In this document: positions 44,818 through 52,911 of the stretch, in pieces | How the letters are laid out: every line of letters starts with the position of its first letter | How positions within the stretch are numbered: the stretch's first letter is position 1 | Assembly: GCA_030148705.1 (NCBI GenBank) | Contig: JASBSY010000014.1 | Span: 609,939-673,938, forward strand | Direction of reading: 5' to 3' | DNA: 64,000 nt | Source of the DNA: Pukyongia sp. | Lineage (GTDB): Bacteria > Bacteroidota > Bacteroidia > Flavobacteriales > Flavobacteriaceae | The notes under the pieces: generated by a model | The model's database searches: none | The model's input: only the letters and a program-made list of their open reading frames with translations | Told to the model about the DNA's origin: nothing | Program-made: the position numbers and the translations under genes

Positions 44818-45717
44818 ATGAATTTGACGACCACAGGATCCGTTTCTTCTAGCAGTTCACTTCTCAGAAACTTCACTGAGATCACCAAAATGCGACTGTC
44901 TGTTAGTGTGGTCTTCTCATCTGTAGCCGGGTATCTGCTGGGAGCAGAAACAATCGATTTTTTAACATTGTTGTTGTTATGCCTTGGAGGGTATTGCATG
45001 GTTGGTGCTTCAAATGTTTATAATCAGATCATTGAACGAGACCTCGATGCCCTTATGGAGCGTACTAAGAGCCGGCCCTTGCCTGCAGGTCGTATGGGAG
45101 TGACCTCTGCCTTTATTCTCGCTTCGGTACTTACGATTTTGGGAATAGTCTTATTGTATATCATTAATCCTACTACGGCTATGTTCGGGGCTATTTCGAT
45201 ATTTATGTATGTAAGCCTGTATACGCCCTTAAAGACAAAGACCCCACTTGCGGTTTTTGTAGGGGCCTTTCCCGGTGCCATACCGTTTATGTTAGGCTGG
45301 GTAGCGGCTACCAACGATTTTGGAATCGAACCGGGAACGCTCTTTATGATACAGTTCTTCTGGCAATTTCCTCATTTCTGGGCAATTGGCTGGTTTTTAT
45401 TCGACGATTACAAAAAAGGGGGGTTCTTTATGTTGCCCAACGGCAGACGAGATAAAGGGACTGCCATCCAAATTATATTGTATTGTATATGGACACTGCT
45501 GGCGTCATTGATTCCCGCTTTTGGTGTCACGGGAGCTTTATATATTACCCCGGTATCGGCTGTATTGGTGGCCGGGCTGGGAGTTTGGCTCATTGTTTAC
45601 GCACTGCGCTTGTATCGACTTAAAACTGAAACCGCAGCCAAACAACTCATGCTGGTAAGCGTGAGTTATATCACTCTGCTGCAGTTAATTTATGTACTGG
45701 ATAAATTTATACGATAA
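44818..45717 (+). CDS. ctaB: Protohaem IX farnesyltransferase (haem O synthase)
   Basis: Integral membrane prenyltransferase that farnesylates haem b to haem O, the precursor of haem A needed by the aa3 oxidase. About 299 residues with eight or nine helices. The polyprenyl-diphosphate motif is NVYNQIIERDLDALMERT, giving the N-x3-D-x3-D pattern, followed by SRPLPAGRM. A second Asp-rich region follows around FDDYKKGGFFML. Haem A synthase (CtaA) is not in the window. Its stop overlaps the next ATG by one base, coupling haem synthesis to subunit III production. Confidence 0.97.
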   Translation: MNLTTTGSVSSSSSLLRNFTEITKMRLSVSVVFSSVAGYLLGAETIDFLTLLLLCLGGYCMVGASNVYNQIIERDLDALMERTKSRPLPAGRMGVTSAFILASVLTILGIVLLYIINPTTAMFGAISIFMYVSLYTPLKTKTPLAVFVGAFPGAIPFMLGWVAATNDFGIEPGTLFMIQFFWQFPHFWAIGWFLFDDYKKGGFFMLPNGRRDKGTAIQIILYCIWTLLASLIPAFGVTGALYITPVSAVLVAGLGVWLIVYALRLYRLKTETAAKQLMLVSVSYITLLQLIYVLDKFIR

Positions 45718-46301
45718 TGGATTACACAAAGGGAAGTGAAGCGATGAAGCGCAAAAGAGCTAAGAAAATGATGCTCTGGTTTGGGATAGTTAGTTTATCC
45801 ATGAGTTTTGCCGGATTCACCAGCGCTTATGTTGTAAGCAGTAAGAGGGAAGATTGGCTGGACAACTTCGAAATACCTCAGGCATTTTTTATTAGTCTGA
45901 TCATTATTATAATCAGTAGTGTAACCATGCATTTTGCAAAGCGCAGCATTCAGGATCAGAAAGCAAGGACAGGAATGATATTGCTGTGGACCACCTTTGT
46001 CCTGGGACTTTCATTTATCTGGTTCCAGCTAAGAGGATTTGACGAGATTATTGGAATATTTGGTTACAATCCCACGGGACCTACAAGTAATATTACCTAT
46101 ACGTATATTTTCCTGATCGCAATGGTACATATTGCTCACATTGCTGCAGCGTTGATTGTGTTGTTGGTTGTAATTTATAATCATTTTAAACAGAAGTATA
46201 TTAAGGGGAATACCTTAGGGGTGGAACTGGCTGCCACCTTTTGGCATTTTGTAGATATTCTGTGGATTTACCTGTTTTTGTTCTTTTATTTTGTGCGATG
46301 A
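45717..46301 (+). CDS. Cytochrome c oxidase subunit III, short form
   Basis: About 194 residues with five predicted helices. The family patterns are present: an N-terminal KMMLWFGIVSLSMSFAGFTSAYV helix pair (broken here only for reference), a middle FVLGLSFIWFQLRGFDE and a terminal HFVDILWIYLFLFFYFV, the hallmark helix of subunit III. It lacks the first two helices of the seven-helix bacterial form, a normal state for the short form in this phylum. It overlaps the ctaB stop by one base and is followed 127 nt later by a second subunit III-like gene, so the oxidase is probably built from this split pair. Confidence 0.9.
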   Translation: MDYTKGSEAMKRKRAKKMMLWFGIVSLSMSFAGFTSAYVVSSKREDWLDNFEIPQAFFISLIIIIISSVTMHFAKRSIQDQKARTGMILLWTTFVLGLSFIWFQLRGFDEIIGIFGYNPTGPTSNITYTYIFLIAMVHIAHIAAALIVLLVVIYNHFKQKYIKGNTLGVELAATFWHFVDILWIYLFLFFYFVR

Positions 46302-46370
46302 TTTTCCGGTCGATTCAGGAACAACAGGGGTTGCAATTTGCTGGAGCGGTCTATAAATTAAAGCACGATG

Positions 46371-46401
46371 TTTCGTTAGATAAAAAATAGTCGTATTTTT
46401 G
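46371..46401 (+). promoter_or_regulatory. Putative promoter of the second cox3-like gene
   Basis: TTTCG at 46371-46375 and TATTTTTG at 46394-46401 are separated by 18 nt, the spacing found before actA and maeB. The predicted leader is about 23 nt. It would give the downstream pair its own start in addition to read-through from ctaB. Confidence 0.55.
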
Positions 46402-46428
46402 AACCCTATTTAAAACCAATTTCTTTGT

Positions 46429-47496
46429 ATGGACGCTACTGTTGTGAAAACAGGTACTGAAGGAAAAACCTGGGGCGGAGGTAACCGACCGCTCAACGCA
46501 AGTTATGGTAAACTGATGATGTGGTTTTTCATCGTTTCCGATGCTTTGACGTTTTCAGGATTTCTTGCCTCTTATGGATTTTCAAGATTTAAGTTTATAG
46601 ATTCATGGCCCATCGCAGATGAAGTGTTTACTCACTTTCCTTTCCTGCACGGGGTAGACGCGCCCATGTATTACGTGGCGTTTATGACCTTTATCCTCAT
46701 TTTTTCTTCTGTAACCATGGTATTGGCCGTAGATGCAGGACATAAAATGCAGCGGAATAAGGTTGTTGTCTATTTATTCCTTACAATAATTGGCGGATTG
46801 ATTTTCGTTGGTTCACAGGCCTGGGAGTGGGCTACTTTTATCAAGGGAGACTACGGCGCTGTAGAAACTAAGGGAGGAAAGATTTTACAATTTTTAAATA
46901 CCGAGGGCGATCGGGTAGCCATAGCCGATTTTGCTATTCCAATTGCGACTGCAAAGGAAAAACATACCGAAGGAAACGGGGTATGGTACATGGAAGAGAG
47001 TACTCAGACGTCTTTTTCATATGAAGAAGTAAAAGCCGGATTCCTGGCAAACGAAAACCTGTTGATACGTTCCCAGGAATTGGTTCCGGATATGGCGCGA
47101 TTACGTGCCTCAGAACTTCCGGAAGATAAACGGGAAGTGGCACGACTTGAACGCTCTTACATCAATCTCGATGCCACCGGCGAAAAGGCTATTTACAATC
47201 GCGAAATTGGGGTTCAGAAACTTATGAACGACGGGAAATTGGTCGTTGAAGGAGCAAACCTTAAGCACAATGAATACGGCACTGCCCTGTTTGCCGACTT
47301 CTTTTTCTTTATCACCGGTTTTCACGGTTTTCACGTTTTTTCAGGGGTGATCTTTAACCTGATCATCTTTTTCAACGTGGTTATTGGTACCTACGACAAA
47401 CGCGGAAGCTACGAAATGGTAGAAAAAGTTGGACTTTACTGGCACTTCGTAGATTTAGTTTGGGTATTTGTATTCACTTTCTTTTATCTTGTTTAG
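46429..47496 (+). CDS. coxC: Cytochrome c oxidase subunit III, long form with soluble insertion
   Basis: About 355 residues. Helices 1-3 lie within residues 25-140 (GKLMMWFFIVSDALTFSGFLA at the start, split over the family motif). A soluble, charged insertion of about 135 residues (about 141-280) then separates them from the last helices, which carry FFFITGFHGFHVFSGV and the family's HFVDLVWVFVF end. The insertion is rich in Glu, Lys and Arg (LPEDKREVARLERS) and has no Cys or clear metal site. It may make contact with complex III or an assembly factor. The gene starts the 3' part of the cox locus and is followed 14 nt later by subunit IV. Confidence 0.93.
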   Translation: MDATVVKTGTEGKTWGGGNRPLNASYGKLMMWFFIVSDALTFSGFLASYGFSRFKFIDSWPIADEVFTHFPFLHGVDAPMYYVAFMTFILIFSSVTMVLAVDAGHKMQRNKVVVYLFLTIIGGLIFVGSQAWEWATFIKGDYGAVETKGGKILQFLNTEGDRVAIADFAIPIATAKEKHTEGNGVWYMEESTQTSFSYEEVKAGFLANENLLIRSQELVPDMARLRASELPEDKREVARLERSYINLDATGEKAIYNREIGVQKLMNDGKLVVEGANLKHNEYGTALFADFFFFITGFHGFHVFSGVIFNLIIFFNVVIGTYDKRGSYEMVEKVGLYWHFVDLVWVFVFTFFYLV

Positions 47497-47510
47497 TTTA
47501 AATTCAGAGC

Positions 47511-47894
47511 ATGGCACACGAGCATAAATTAGAAATCTTCAGAGGACTTGTTAAGTTTAAGTCGAACCAATCCAAAATCTGGGGTGTATTTGCCTTCCTT
47601 TCTATAGTAACTATCATAGAGGTTGCGTTGGGGATAATCAAACCTGAATTCCTTATCGAAAACAGGTTCCTCGCGATGAAATTACTCAACTGGGTGTTTA
47701 TCATCTTAACGATCGTTAAGGCCTATTATATCACCTGGGATTTCATGCATATGCGTGATGAGTTGAGCTCTCTTAGAAGAGCAGTGGTGTGGACGGCAAT
47801 CTTCCTCATATGTTACCTGGTACTCATCCTGCTTATCGAAGGAGATTATATTTTCGACGTATATAAAAGCAATTACGTCAAATTCGATTTTTAA
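47511..47894 (+). CDS. Cytochrome c oxidase subunit IV-like (caa3-type)
   Basis: About 127 residues with three membrane helices (about 23-45, 57-77 and 90-112), the arrangement of bacterial COX4-type small subunits. The conserved middle AYYITWDFMHMRDE, with its His-Met-x-D motif, is visible. It follows coxC by 14 nt and precedes a hairpin terminator, so it ends this operon. Subunit IV is believed to stabilise the oxidase; catalytic residues are not expected. There is no signal peptide, and the short N-terminus is basic. Confidence 0.9.
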   Translation: MAHEHKLEIFRGLVKFKSNQSKIWGVFAFLSIVTIIEVALGIIKPEFLIENRFLAMKLLNWVFIILTIVKAYYITWDFMHMRDELSSLRRAVVWTAIFLICYLVLILLIEGDYIFDVYKSNYVKFDF

Positions 47895-47899
47895 AACAT

Positions 47900-47924
47900 A
47901 ACCCTGTGAAAGCAGGGTTTTTTT
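47900..47924 (+). terminator. Intrinsic terminator after subunit IV
   Basis: AACCCTG (47900-47906) pairs with CAGGGTT (47913-47919), loop TGAAAG, followed by a T-run. It closes the cox3-cox4 transcript and sits before the Sco-locus promoter. Confidence 0.85.
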
Positions 47925-47962
47925 ATTTCTATTCATTTCAGTTATAAAAATGGCCATCTGAA

Positions 47963-47993
47963 TTGCTTCGCGGGATTTTTGAAAGTATTTTTG
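47963..47993 (+). promoter_or_regulatory. Putative promoter of the Sco-DUF420 operon
   Basis: TTG at 47963-47965 is followed after 20 nt by TATTTTTG at 47986-47993, matching the ctaB promoter in spacing. The predicted leader is about 14 nt before the ATG at 48012. Confidence 0.65.
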
Positions 47994-48011
47994 TAACCCT
48001 ATTCGGAAATT

Positions 48012-48662
48012 ATGCAAATAAGGAAATATCTGGTGCTTGGCATTCTCTTCTTACTCCCATTGTCAATGTATATATTTTTTGCCTCTGGGAAGGACAATTT
48101 CGGCCGCCTTCCGGTGCTGACTGAATCGATTACGGAGCTGGATAATTTTGCCACGGCAACCAATGAGCAAGTTCGTTTCAAAGACCATATTACGGTGTTG
48201 GGATTCTTCGGAAATGATCCCCTGGAGTACAAAGTAAACGCCTATAACCTGGCGCACAAGATCTACAAGAAAAATCGGGAATTCAAAGATTTTCAGTTTG
48301 TGTTTGTAATGCCCAAAGGCAGTGAAGATGCCTCGGCCGAACTGGAAGCACGATTAAATGAAATTGCTCAAACCGATAAATGGAAGTTTGTTTTTGGTGA
48401 GCCCGGAGAGATTGAAAAGGTCTTTAATTCGTTGAATTCGGACTATATACTACAGCCGGATCACAGTAGCCCATATGTATTTATAATCGACAAGGACGCC
48501 AATTTAAGAGGCCGGAACGACGATGAGGACGTGGGTAAACTCTACGGCTTTGATGCCCGGGATTTTGCCGAAATCAACAATAAAATGGGGGATGATGTAA
48601 AAGTGATCCTCGCAGAATACAGGCTTGAATTAAAAAAGTATAAAGCAGACAGAGAAATTTAA
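48012..48662 (+). CDS. Membrane-anchored thioredoxin-fold protein lacking catalytic cysteines, next to Sco
   Basis: About 216 residues. An N-terminal hydrophobic helix (about 6-24) tethers it to the membrane; the remainder looks like a thioredoxin/Sco fold: FKDHITVLGFFGND in place of the usual strand plus CxxxC, an FVFVMPKGSEDAS strand, and SPYVFIIDKDANLRGRND, which mirrors the Sco signature of a buried Asp/Lys loop. There are no Cys residues in the protein at all, so it cannot bind copper or do redox chemistry as Sco does. It starts an operon followed one base later by sco. It could be a structural partner or docking protein in copper delivery. Homologues seem confined to Bacteroidota; I do not know a named family. 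Confidence 0.75.
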   Translation: MQIRKYLVLGILFLLPLSMYIFFASGKDNFGRLPVLTESITELDNFATATNEQVRFKDHITVLGFFGNDPLEYKVNAYNLAHKIYKKNREFKDFQFVFVMPKGSEDASAELEARLNEIAQTDKWKFVFGEPGEIEKVFNSLNSDYILQPDHSSPYVFIIDKDANLRGRNDDEDVGKLYGFDARDFAEINNKMGDDVKVILAEYRLELKKYKADREI

Positions 48663-48663
48663 A

Positions 48664-49299
48664 ATGGCAGCAAAAAAGAATTATTCCTATGTAGGAATCA
48701 CTTTTATCGTATTACTCTTCGGAATTTGGGCGGTTCCTAAGATCGTCGATTATTTCAGTGAACCCGAACTCGCAGTTATTGGGGAAGTACCGCCTTTTAG
48801 TTTTACAGATCAAAACGGACAAACAATTACCAATGATGATTATAAGGGAAAGGTGTATGTGGCCGAGTTCTTTTTCACCACCTGTCCGTCTATCTGTCCT
48901 ATTATGAACAGAAATATGGTAAAAGTTCAGAACGAATTCTATGGTAACCCCGAAATGGGAATCGCCTCGTTCAGTATTGATCCTGAATACGATACCCCGG
49001 AAATTCTAAAGGAGTATGCCGAAAGCTATAAAGTTTCGAATCCTCACTGGCACATGTTAACCGGTAACAAAGAAGAGATCTTTAAACTGGCAAACTCCGG
49101 TTTCAACCTCTATGTTGGTGAGAACAGTGAAATAGAAGGAGGCTTCGAGCATTCCGGCTTTTTTGCTCTTATAGATCAGGAGGGAAAGATTCGTTCTCGC
49201 TACGATGAGAATGGCAATCCTATAATTTATTATGACGGCCTGGAGGCGGAAGGGATTTCAATGCTTATCGAGGACATAGAACTACTGCTAAAAAACTAG
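48664..49299 (+). CDS. Sco1/SenC copper chaperone for cytochrome oxidase
   Basis: About 211 residues. One N-terminal membrane helix (about 7-26) leads to a thioredoxin-like domain facing the periplasm. The copper ligands are Cys74-x3-Cys78 in TTCPSICP and His163 in EHSGFFAL, the complete Sco set. Supporting motifs are ASFSIDPEYDTPE and the terminal DIELLLKN helix. Sco proteins reduce the CuA cysteines and deliver copper to subunit II, here CoxB. It follows the cysteine-less protein by one base and precedes DUF420 by 3 nt. Location next to the oxidase genes supports the role. Confidence 0.95.
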   Translation: MAAKKNYSYVGITFIVLLFGIWAVPKIVDYFSEPELAVIGEVPPFSFTDQNGQTITNDDYKGKVYVAEFFFTTCPSICPIMNRNMVKVQNEFYGNPEMGIASFSIDPEYDTPEILKEYAESYKVSNPHWHMLTGNKEEIFKLANSGFNLYVGENSEIEGGFEHSGFFALIDQEGKIRSRYDENGNPIIYYDGLEAEGISMLIEDIELLLKN

Positions 49300-49302
49300 A
49301 AA

Positions 49303-49830
49303 ATGAACGAACACCCGGGCCTTAAAAAAAGTCATAAAGTATGGATCTGGATCCTGTCCATTGCAGTGCCATTGGTAGTTGCAATGCTTTTTTCGGTTCG
49401 TATTCCGGGCGTGGAGCGTCTGGGGTTTCTTCCACCCATCTACGCCTCCATCAACGGCCTTACGGCTATTCTTCTCATTGCAGCCTTCGTACAAATAAGG
49501 AAAGGTAACAGGAAGATTCATGAACGGATAATGAAATTGTGCATTATACTCTCTGCCTTATTTCTCGTGATGTACGTACTATACCACATGACTTCCGATT
49601 CCACTCCTTACGGGGGTGAAGGGGTGCTTCGCTATATTTATTTTACGATATTGCTAACCCACATTTCATTATCTGTCACTGTGATTCCGTTTGTATTAAT
49701 TACCTTTGCCAGAGCACTCTCCGGAGATTTTAGCAGACATAAAAGAATAGCGCGAATTACATTCCCTATCTGGTTGTATGTGGCGGTTTCCGGCGTAATT
49801 GTGTATTTAATGATTTCGCCTTATTATTAG
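49303..49830 (+). CDS. DUF420 membrane protein, putative oxidase assembly factor (CtaM-like)
   Basis: About 175 residues with four or five membrane helices (GFLPPIYASINGLTAILLIAAF is the second, given only to mark it). The DUF420 pattern is visible: KIHERIMKLCIILSALFLVMY, a central YHMTSD and HISLSVTVIPFVLITFARAL, with two conserved His. DUF420/CtaM proteins are needed for haem-copper oxidase assembly in Gram-positive bacteria; extension to this phylum is inference from location between sco and the CxxC protein. It is one base from the next gene. Confidence 0.88.
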   Translation: MNEHPGLKKSHKVWIWILSIAVPLVVAMLFSVRIPGVERLGFLPPIYASINGLTAILLIAAFVQIRKGNRKIHERIMKLCIILSALFLVMYVLYHMTSDSTPYGGEGVLRYIYFTILLTHISLSVTVIPFVLITFARALSGDFSRHKRIARITFPIWLYVAVSGVIVYLMISPYY

Positions 49831-49831
49831 A

Positions 49832-50065
49832 ATGAGTCTACGATTAATTATCATACTGTCCTTTCTGATTTTGGCCGCATTACCTGCTGAAGCCCAGTGC
49901 GCCATGTGTCGGGCTGTTTTAGAAAGCGAAGAAGGAGGGGCTGCTGCGGAAGGAATCAACAATGGTATTATTTATCTAATGATTATCCCTTATATAATGA
50001 TTGCCGGAGTAGGTTACGCCATTTACAGGATCCGACAAGGAGCGAAACAGGACGAAGCGCTCTAA
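49832..50065 (+). CDS. Small membrane protein with exported CAMC motif
   Basis: Only 77 residues. A signal peptide (about 1-21, ending AEAQ) is followed at once by CAMC, then a short polar segment (RAVLESEEGGAAAEG) and one membrane helix (about 43-65) with a basic tail. The mature protein therefore has a CxxC motif displayed in the periplasm within a few residues of its N-terminus, anchored by a single helix. The setting after sco and DUF420, in the same tight operon, suggests a role in copper or thiol handling during oxidase maturation. No family name comes to mind; similar small proteins appear widely in Bacteroidota. Confidence 0.8.
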   Translation: MSLRLIIILSFLILAALPAEAQCAMCRAVLESEEGGAAAEGINNGIIYLMIIPYIMIAGVGYAIYRIRQGAKQDEAL

Positions 50066-50168
50066 TGGGATGCCTGGTTTTAGAATTCCGGGCCATTAAT
50101 GGCTATTTTGCAAATCCTGCTGTAACACATTGGCAATTTTAAAGACAAATTCGGCAACTATCTATTCT

Positions 50169-51623
50169 ATGAAGAAACTAGTCATCGTTTTATTCCTCCT
50201 TTTGTGTAGTGTAAATATCAATGCCCAGGAAAAGAAATGGACACTCAGGGAATGTGTTGTTCATGCAATGGAGAACAATATTTCCATAAAACAAAGTGAA
50301 CTGGATATGGAACTTGCAGATATTGCCAAAGATGAAGCTTTTGGCAACTTCCTGCCTACCCTTAACGGTTTTGCGTCGAATAGCTGGAATACAGGACTTA
50401 CTCAAAATATCACCACCGGCGTACTGGAAACCCAGACCTCAAGAAATTCTTCCTACGGTTTTGCCGTAAATATGGATGTCTTTAAGGGATTTGAAAACCT
50501 GAGACGAAATCAGCGCGCGGCCTTGGGACAGTTGGCAGCGCAATACAATCTGGACAAGATGAAGGATGATATCGCCTTATTCGTTGCCAACGGATATTTG
50601 CAGGTATTGCTCAATAAGGCTAACCTCGAAGTTATTCGATCGCAGAATCTGGTAACACTGGAACAATTGGAACGAACCGCCGAACTGGTTGAAGCCGGGG
50701 TTTTGCCGCGAGGAGACTTGCTGGAGATACGGGCTGCCGACGCGGGAGAGAAACAAAATATTGCTATCTCTGAAAATGCTGTTCGCATCTCATTGATCAG
50801 CCTGGCCCAATTGCTGTTAATCGAAGATTACGAGAATTTCGATATAGCCGAGGAAGACTTCACCATAATAGATGAAGGTATTTCGAGTAAACAGATTTCC
50901 GAAATCATTCAATCTGCCAAGGAGAATCGCTCCGAAATAAAGATAGCGGAGAGTAACCTGGAAATAGCGGAAAAGGATCTTCAGATCGCACGGTCGGCTT
51001 ATTACCCCACTCTTTCGGCATTTATCAACTACAATACACGCGAATCGGACAGACCCAGCGGGTTTAATCAGTCGCTGGATCCGGATGATCCGTTCTCCAT
51101 TTCAAGCGAACCAATTGGGATAGTGGAAGGAACAAATGAGAATGTGTTCGGAATTAGCCCTAACCTGGTATTCACCGAAATTCCACCGCTCCCCTTTATC
51201 GAGCAGTTGTATTTAAACGACGGAATCTCGTATGGTTTACAGCTGAATGTTCCCATATTCAATGGGTTCGCAGTTAGGAATGCCGTTCGAAGGAGCAAAG
51301 TAAATATTAAACGACAGGAATATATTCTTGAACAAGCCAGGCTCGATCTGGAGTCGAACGTATATCAGGCCTATGTGGATGCTCAGGGTGCTCTAAAGTC
51401 GTATGAGGCAGCCCAGGTAGCGATAGAGTCTCAGGAGCTGGCTTACCAGTATGCAAAGGATCGTTATGATGTAGGCCTGACTAACGCCTTCGATTTCAGT
51501 CAGTCGAAATTGCGATATGATAATGCAAGGATCGAATTGAACAGGGCAAAATTCGATTATATATTTAAATTAAAGGTTTTAGAACTGTATTTTGGTATAC
51601 CTGCTACCGAATTAAAATTTTAA
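50169..51623 (+). CDS. TolC-family outer-membrane efflux protein
   Basis: About 484 residues from ATG 50169, which starts a clear signal peptide (KKLVIVLFLLLCSVNINAQ); an upstream in-frame ATG at 50130 would displace it. The two halves show the duplicated OEP pattern: KWTLRECVVHAMENN at the start, long coiled-coil helices (SNLEIAEKDLQIARSAYYPT), and the second-half LNVPIFNGFAVRNAVRRSK with the F-N-G signature. It forms the trimeric outer-membrane duct of efflux or type I export systems. It is followed 4 nt later by its likely periplasmic adaptor, but no inner-membrane pump gene lies next to them. Confidence 0.93.
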   Translation: MKKLVIVLFLLLCSVNINAQEKKWTLRECVVHAMENNISIKQSELDMELADIAKDEAFGNFLPTLNGFASNSWNTGLTQNITTGVLETQTSRNSSYGFAVNMDVFKGFENLRRNQRAALGQLAAQYNLDKMKDDIALFVANGYLQVLLNKANLEVIRSQNLVTLEQLERTAELVEAGVLPRGDLLEIRAADAGEKQNIAISENAVRISLISLAQLLLIEDYENFDIAEEDFTIIDEGISSKQISEIIQSAKENRSEIKIAESNLEIAEKDLQIARSAYYPTLSAFINYNTRESDRPSGFNQSLDPDDPFSISSEPIGIVEGTNENVFGISPNLVFTEIPPLPFIEQLYLNDGISYGLQLNVPIFNGFAVRNAVRRSKVNIKRQEYILEQARLDLESNVYQAYVDAQGALKSYEAAQVAIESQELAYQYAKDRYDVGLTNAFDFSQSKLRYDNARIELNRAKFDYIFKLKVLELYFGIPATELKF

Positions 51624-51627
51624 TATT

Positions 51628-52911
51628 ATGAATAAAAAAATTCTTTGGTTAGTACTCGGAGTGGTTCTTCTGGTAACAATTCTTCTGGTGGGCCGTAATC
51701 TGGGATGGTTCGGAAATCAGGGCGACGGTAAGGAAGTGGAAATCACAGAGATCGAGCCTATAGATATAGTTGAAACTGTTTCGGCCACAGGGAAGATTCA
51801 GCCGGAGGTCGAGGTAAAACTGTCTTCTGAAGTTTCAGGAGAAATCATAGAACTGCCGGTAAAAGAAGGGCAGCAGGTAAAAAAGGGAGATCTCCTGGTT
51901 AAGATCAACCCGGATCTTATCCAGGCGGCAGTGAGCCAGTCGCAAGCGGGTTTGCAGAATGTGCGGGCTCAGCTCGAGCAGGCGGAAGCCAACTTAAAGA
52001 ACGCTCAGCTTAACTACAATCGAAATAAGGAACTTTTCGAAAAAGGGGTTATCTCTAAATCGGAATGGGATCGTTCGGTAAATGAATATGAATCGGCCCA
52101 GGCGAGTAAACAAGCTGCTTTTTACAACGTACGAAGTGCTTCAGCAAACGTTAAACAAAGTTTAGACAATCTGGAACGGACCACAATTTACGCACCTATG
52201 GACGGTACCATCTCGAAGTTGTCTGTAGAACTTGGCGAGCGAGTTGTTGGAACTGCCCAGATGGCCGGAACCGAGATCGTGCGAGTGGCCAATTTAAGCA
52301 ATATGGAAGTGGAAGTGGATGTGAACGAAAACGACATAGTTAAGGTAAGTCTTGGAGATTCCACTATTGTTGAGGTTGATGCCTATCTGAAGCGAGAATT
52401 CAAAGGTCTTGTCACCGAAATTGCGAATTCTGCGGAGAATGCAATCTCTGTAGACCAGGTTACTAATTTTAAGGTAAAAGTAAGGGTGCTGCCCGAGTCC
52501 TATAAAGACCTCACCGAAGGAAAGCCGGAATACTACTCGCCTTTCAGGCCGGGTATGACTGCAACAGTGGATATCATTACCGATAAAAAGGAAAAGGTTA
52601 CAGGGGTTCCTATAAGTGCTATCGTAATTAAAACTGATACCAGTTGTACCAAATCGGTGCGACCGGGCAAGAAGGAAACGATCAATGCCGACCTGCCCAA
52701 ATACGAATGTGTATTTGTAAAAGAAGGGAATGAGGCCCGTTTGAGAGTAGTTACCACCGGCATACAGGATGATTCCAATATTGAAATCACTTCCGGCCTC
52801 GAAGAAGGTGATGTGGTTATCACCGGACCCTATAATACCGTAACAAAAACTTTGGATTGTGGAGATCAGGTTCAGGAGATGACCGACCAATCTGATGAAA
52901 AAGAAGAATAA
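51628..52911 (+). CDS. Periplasmic adaptor (HlyD/MacA-type membrane fusion protein)
   Basis: About 427 residues. An N-terminal membrane helix (about 5-25) precedes a split lipoyl domain (GKIQPEVEVKLSSEVSGEI, then the second half after the hairpin), a long alpha-hairpin (about 110-190, QAGLQNVRAQLEQAEANLKN), a beta-barrel domain and a membrane-proximal domain with two Cys. The gene resembles MacA more than RND-type adaptors. MacA normally pairs with the ABC protein MacB and TolC; here the OMF is immediately upstream, but the pump must be elsewhere. Its stop overlaps the tsaB start by one base. Confidence 0.92.
   Translation: MNKKILWLVLGVVLLVTILLVGRNLGWFGNQGDGKEVEITEIEPIDIVETVSATGKIQPEVEVKLSSEVSGEIIELPVKEGQQVKKGDLLVKINPDLIQAAVSQSQAGLQNVRAQLEQAEANLKNAQLNYNRNKELFEKGVISKSEWDRSVNEYESAQASKQAAFYNVRSASANVKQSLDNLERTTIYAPMDGTISKLSVELGERVVGTAQMAGTEIVRVANLSNMEVEVDVNENDIVKVSLGDSTIVEVDAYLKREFKGLVTEIANSAENAISVDQVTNFKVKVRVLPESYKDLTEGKPEYYSPFRPGMTATVDIITDKKEKVTGVPISAIVIKTDTSCTKSVRPGKKETINADLPKYECVFVKEGNEARLRVVTTGIQDDSNIEITSGLEEGDVVITGPYNTVTKTLDCGDQVQEMTDQSDEKEE

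Noticed and set aside
50104..50110. TATTTTG as a promoter box for the TolC gene
   Set aside because: It is one base short of TAnnTTTG and lies far from a suitable upstream TTG, so I did not list it.
51628..52911. Calling the adaptor and duct a complete MacAB-TolC system
   Set aside because: No ABC transporter gene is adjacent, so only the two components seen are annotated.
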